Source: Neobacillus driksii (lineage in GTDB: Bacteria > Bacillota > Bacilli > Bacillales > Cytobacillaceae). Taken from it: 64,000 nt of DNA. A program made the position numbers and the translations under genes. Positions 62,908 to 64,000 of this stretch are shown here, piece by piece. Numbering within the stretch: position 1 is the first letter of the stretch; every line of letters begins with the position of its first letter. The stretch is from NCBI RefSeq assembly GCF_013409995.1, contig NZ_JACCBX010000010.1, positions 186,001 through 250,000 of the forward strand, written 5' to 3'. The notes beneath the pieces were generated by a model. The model had not been told where the DNA came from and searched no databases. It was given only the letters and a program-made list of their open reading frames with translations.

Positions 62908-62942
62908 AGCGCCCCGATTTCGTAACACGGGCGCTTATGCTT
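62908..62942 (+). terminator. Terminator-like hairpin after obg
   Basis: AGCGCCC (62908-62914) pairs with GGGCGCT (62929-62935); the tail TATGCTTTT is weak. Confidence 0.55.
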
Positions 62943-62964
62943 TTCAAATCGGGTGGGTAGAAAG

Positions 62965-63420
62965 ATGAAAAATGAAAAATTTGATAAAAAATTTTACTTA
63001 ATTAGAGAAGACGTCTTGCCTGAAGCGATGAAGAAAACACTTGATGTGAAGGAAATGCTCGAAAGGGGTAAGGCTGAGTCTATTTGGGATGCGGTGCAGC
63101 AAGTAGACTTAAGCAGAAGTGCCTATTATAAATATAGGGACACGGTATTTCCATTTTCCACGATTGTAAAGGAACGATTAGTTACGCTCTTTTTTCATCT
63201 TGAAGATCGTTCAGGTACTTTGTCTAAGCTTCTTAGTGTAGTTGCTTCTTCTGGCTGCAATGTGTTAACCATTCATCAAACGATTCCATTGCAAGGAAGG
63301 GCAAACGTGACACTTTCGTTGAATACCACCGAGATTTCTACAGATATAGATGAACTGCTTTTAGAATTACGTAAGCTTGAATTCGTAGAAAAAGTTGAAG
63401 TGCTTGGAACAGGCGCATAA
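62965..63420 (+). CDS. pheB: ACT domain protein PheB
   Basis: A 151-residue protein with an N-terminal helix-turn-helix-like part (AVQQVDLSRSAYYKYRD) and a C-terminal ACT domain (about 78-150, LEDRSGTLSKLLSVVASSGCNVLTI). It is in an operon with pheA; an amino-acid-binding regulatory role is likely, but the reaction sometimes annotated for it (chorismate mutase) is not supported. ATG 62965 with GGGTGGG upstream. Confidence 0.93.
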   Translation: MKNEKFDKKFYLIREDVLPEAMKKTLDVKEMLERGKAESIWDAVQQVDLSRSAYYKYRDTVFPFSTIVKERLVTLFFHLEDRSGTLSKLLSVVASSGCNVLTIHQTIPLQGRANVTLSLNTTEISTDIDELLLELRKLEFVEKVEVLGTGA

Positions 63421-63468
63421 TGGATTTTTTTACAACAGAGAGATTTTTGTTAGGGAGTGTGTGGAGTC

Positions 63469-64000
63469 ATGAAAGTTGGTTTTTTAGGACCAAAGGCAAC
63501 CTTTACCGAATTAGCGGTGAAGAAGGTTTTTCCTGGATTTGAGCTTGAACCATATCGGACCATTCCTGAATCCATGGATGCGGTTGTCAGTGAAAAAGTG
63601 GAACTAGCCGTTGTTCCTGTTGAAAATACCCTTGAAGGTACAGTAAATATTACATTGGATTACCTAACACATGTGGTTCAATTACCGATTGTCGGTGAAA
63701 TTACCATTCCAATTAAACAGCATTTGATGGTTCACCCGGATAATCAAGAAATATGGCAGGATGTTACTAAGGTGTACAGTCACTCGCATGCCATTGCACA
63801 GTGTCATAAGTTCTTACATAATCAGTTTCATGGGGTACCTTATGAAAGTGTCAGCTCGACTGCTGCGGCAGCGAAAATGGTAATGGACCACCCAGAACAG
63901 CGAATTGCCGCGATCGCCAATGAATTGGCTGCTGAAGAATATGGATTATCTATTGTTCAACGCGACATTCATGATTTTGATCATAATCATACTCGCTTTT
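63469..64000 (+). CDS. pheA: Prephenate dehydratase (3' end outside window)
   Basis: Converts prephenate to phenylpyruvate for phenylalanine synthesis. The first 177 residues are in the window and the frame is open at the edge. Visible: MKVGFLGPKATFTELA, the ENTLEGTVN segment, HSHAIAQC and SSTAAAAKM in the periplasmic-binding-like catalytic lobe. The last part shown, DFDHNHTRF, is the family motif that contacts substrate. The ACT domain is expected beyond the window. Follows pheB by 48 bp. Confidence 0.95.
   Translation, partial: MKVGFLGPKATFTELAVKKVFPGFELEPYRTIPESMDAVVSEKVELAVVPVENTLEGTVNITLDYLTHVVQLPIVGEITIPIKQHLMVHPDNQEIWQDVTKVYSHSHAIAQCHKFLHNQFHGVPYESVSSTAAAAKMVMDHPEQRIAAIANELAAEEYGLSIVQRDIHDFDHNHTRF

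Overview
The window is an ordinary core stretch of a low-GC, endospore-forming Bacillaceae chromosome (Bacillus sensu lato; Neobacillus or a close relative would fit, but the sequence alone does not settle the genus). Gene order follows the Bacillus subtilis blocks fadB-etfBA-trxA-uvrC-lysC-yslB-sdhCAB-gerE-ysmB-racE-gerM-rph-xtpA-ysnB-ysoA-tig-clpX-lonB-lonA-ysxC-hemAXCDBL-spoVID-ysxE-valS-folC-comC-spoIIB-maf-radC-mreBCD-minCD-spoIVFAB-rplU-prp-rpmA-spo0B-obg-pheB-pheA. Sporulation genes (gerE, gerM, lonB, spoVID, ysxE, spoIIB, spoIVFA, spoIVFB, spo0B) show the organism makes spores.

Layout. 1-5 kb: end of a beta-oxidation operon (enoyl-CoA hydratase, electron transfer flavoprotein), thioredoxin and UvrC. 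5-11 kb: a lysine riboswitch controlling aspartokinase, yslB on the other strand, and the succinate dehydrogenase operon. 11-18 kb: a class D sortase where B. subtilis has ysmA, then gerE, a MarR regulator, glutamate racemase, gerM, RNase PH, an ITPase, a phosphodiesterase, tRNA-Arg(UCU) and a TPR protein. 18-33 kb: protein quality control (tig, clpX, lonB, lonA), ysxC and the complete glutamate-to-uroporphyrinogen III haem operon. 33-42 kb: spore coat genes spoVID and ysxE, a T-box leader with valS, folC and a membrane diguanylate cyclase. 42-46 kb: a decaying type IV pilus operon. 46-53 kb: spoIIB, maf, radC, mreBCD and minCD. 53.3-56.1 kb: a reverse-strand three-gene cassette. 56.5-64 kb: spoIVFAB, RNase G, the L21 leader with rplU-prp-rpmA, spo0B, obg, pheB and the start of pheA.

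Two regions depart from the core. (1) The pil remnant: a pilin that has lost its N-terminus and is joined to the beginning of an unrelated secreted protein; pilM with an AAG at its start position, a frameshift and an internal stop; pilN with an internal stop; pilO with a frameshift and an internal stop. The prepilin peptidase in the middle is intact, presumably because competence pseudopilins still need it, and one prepilin is also intact. (2) The cassette between minD and spoIVFA, the only block of several genes that runs against the local direction: a tandem aminopropyltransferase whose N-terminal half has lost its catalytic motifs, an S-adenosylmethionine decarboxylase with Thr instead of Glu before the cleavage serine, and a BclA-C-terminal-domain-like (C1q/TNF fold) protein without a collagen stalk. 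It is flanked on both sides by related arrays of a degenerate 21-bp repeat carrying TCCAAAAC, which begin with the same flanking sequence. This is the most unusual structure in the window and may be a polyamine and spore-surface module inserted at, or accompanied by duplication of, an intergenic repeat array.
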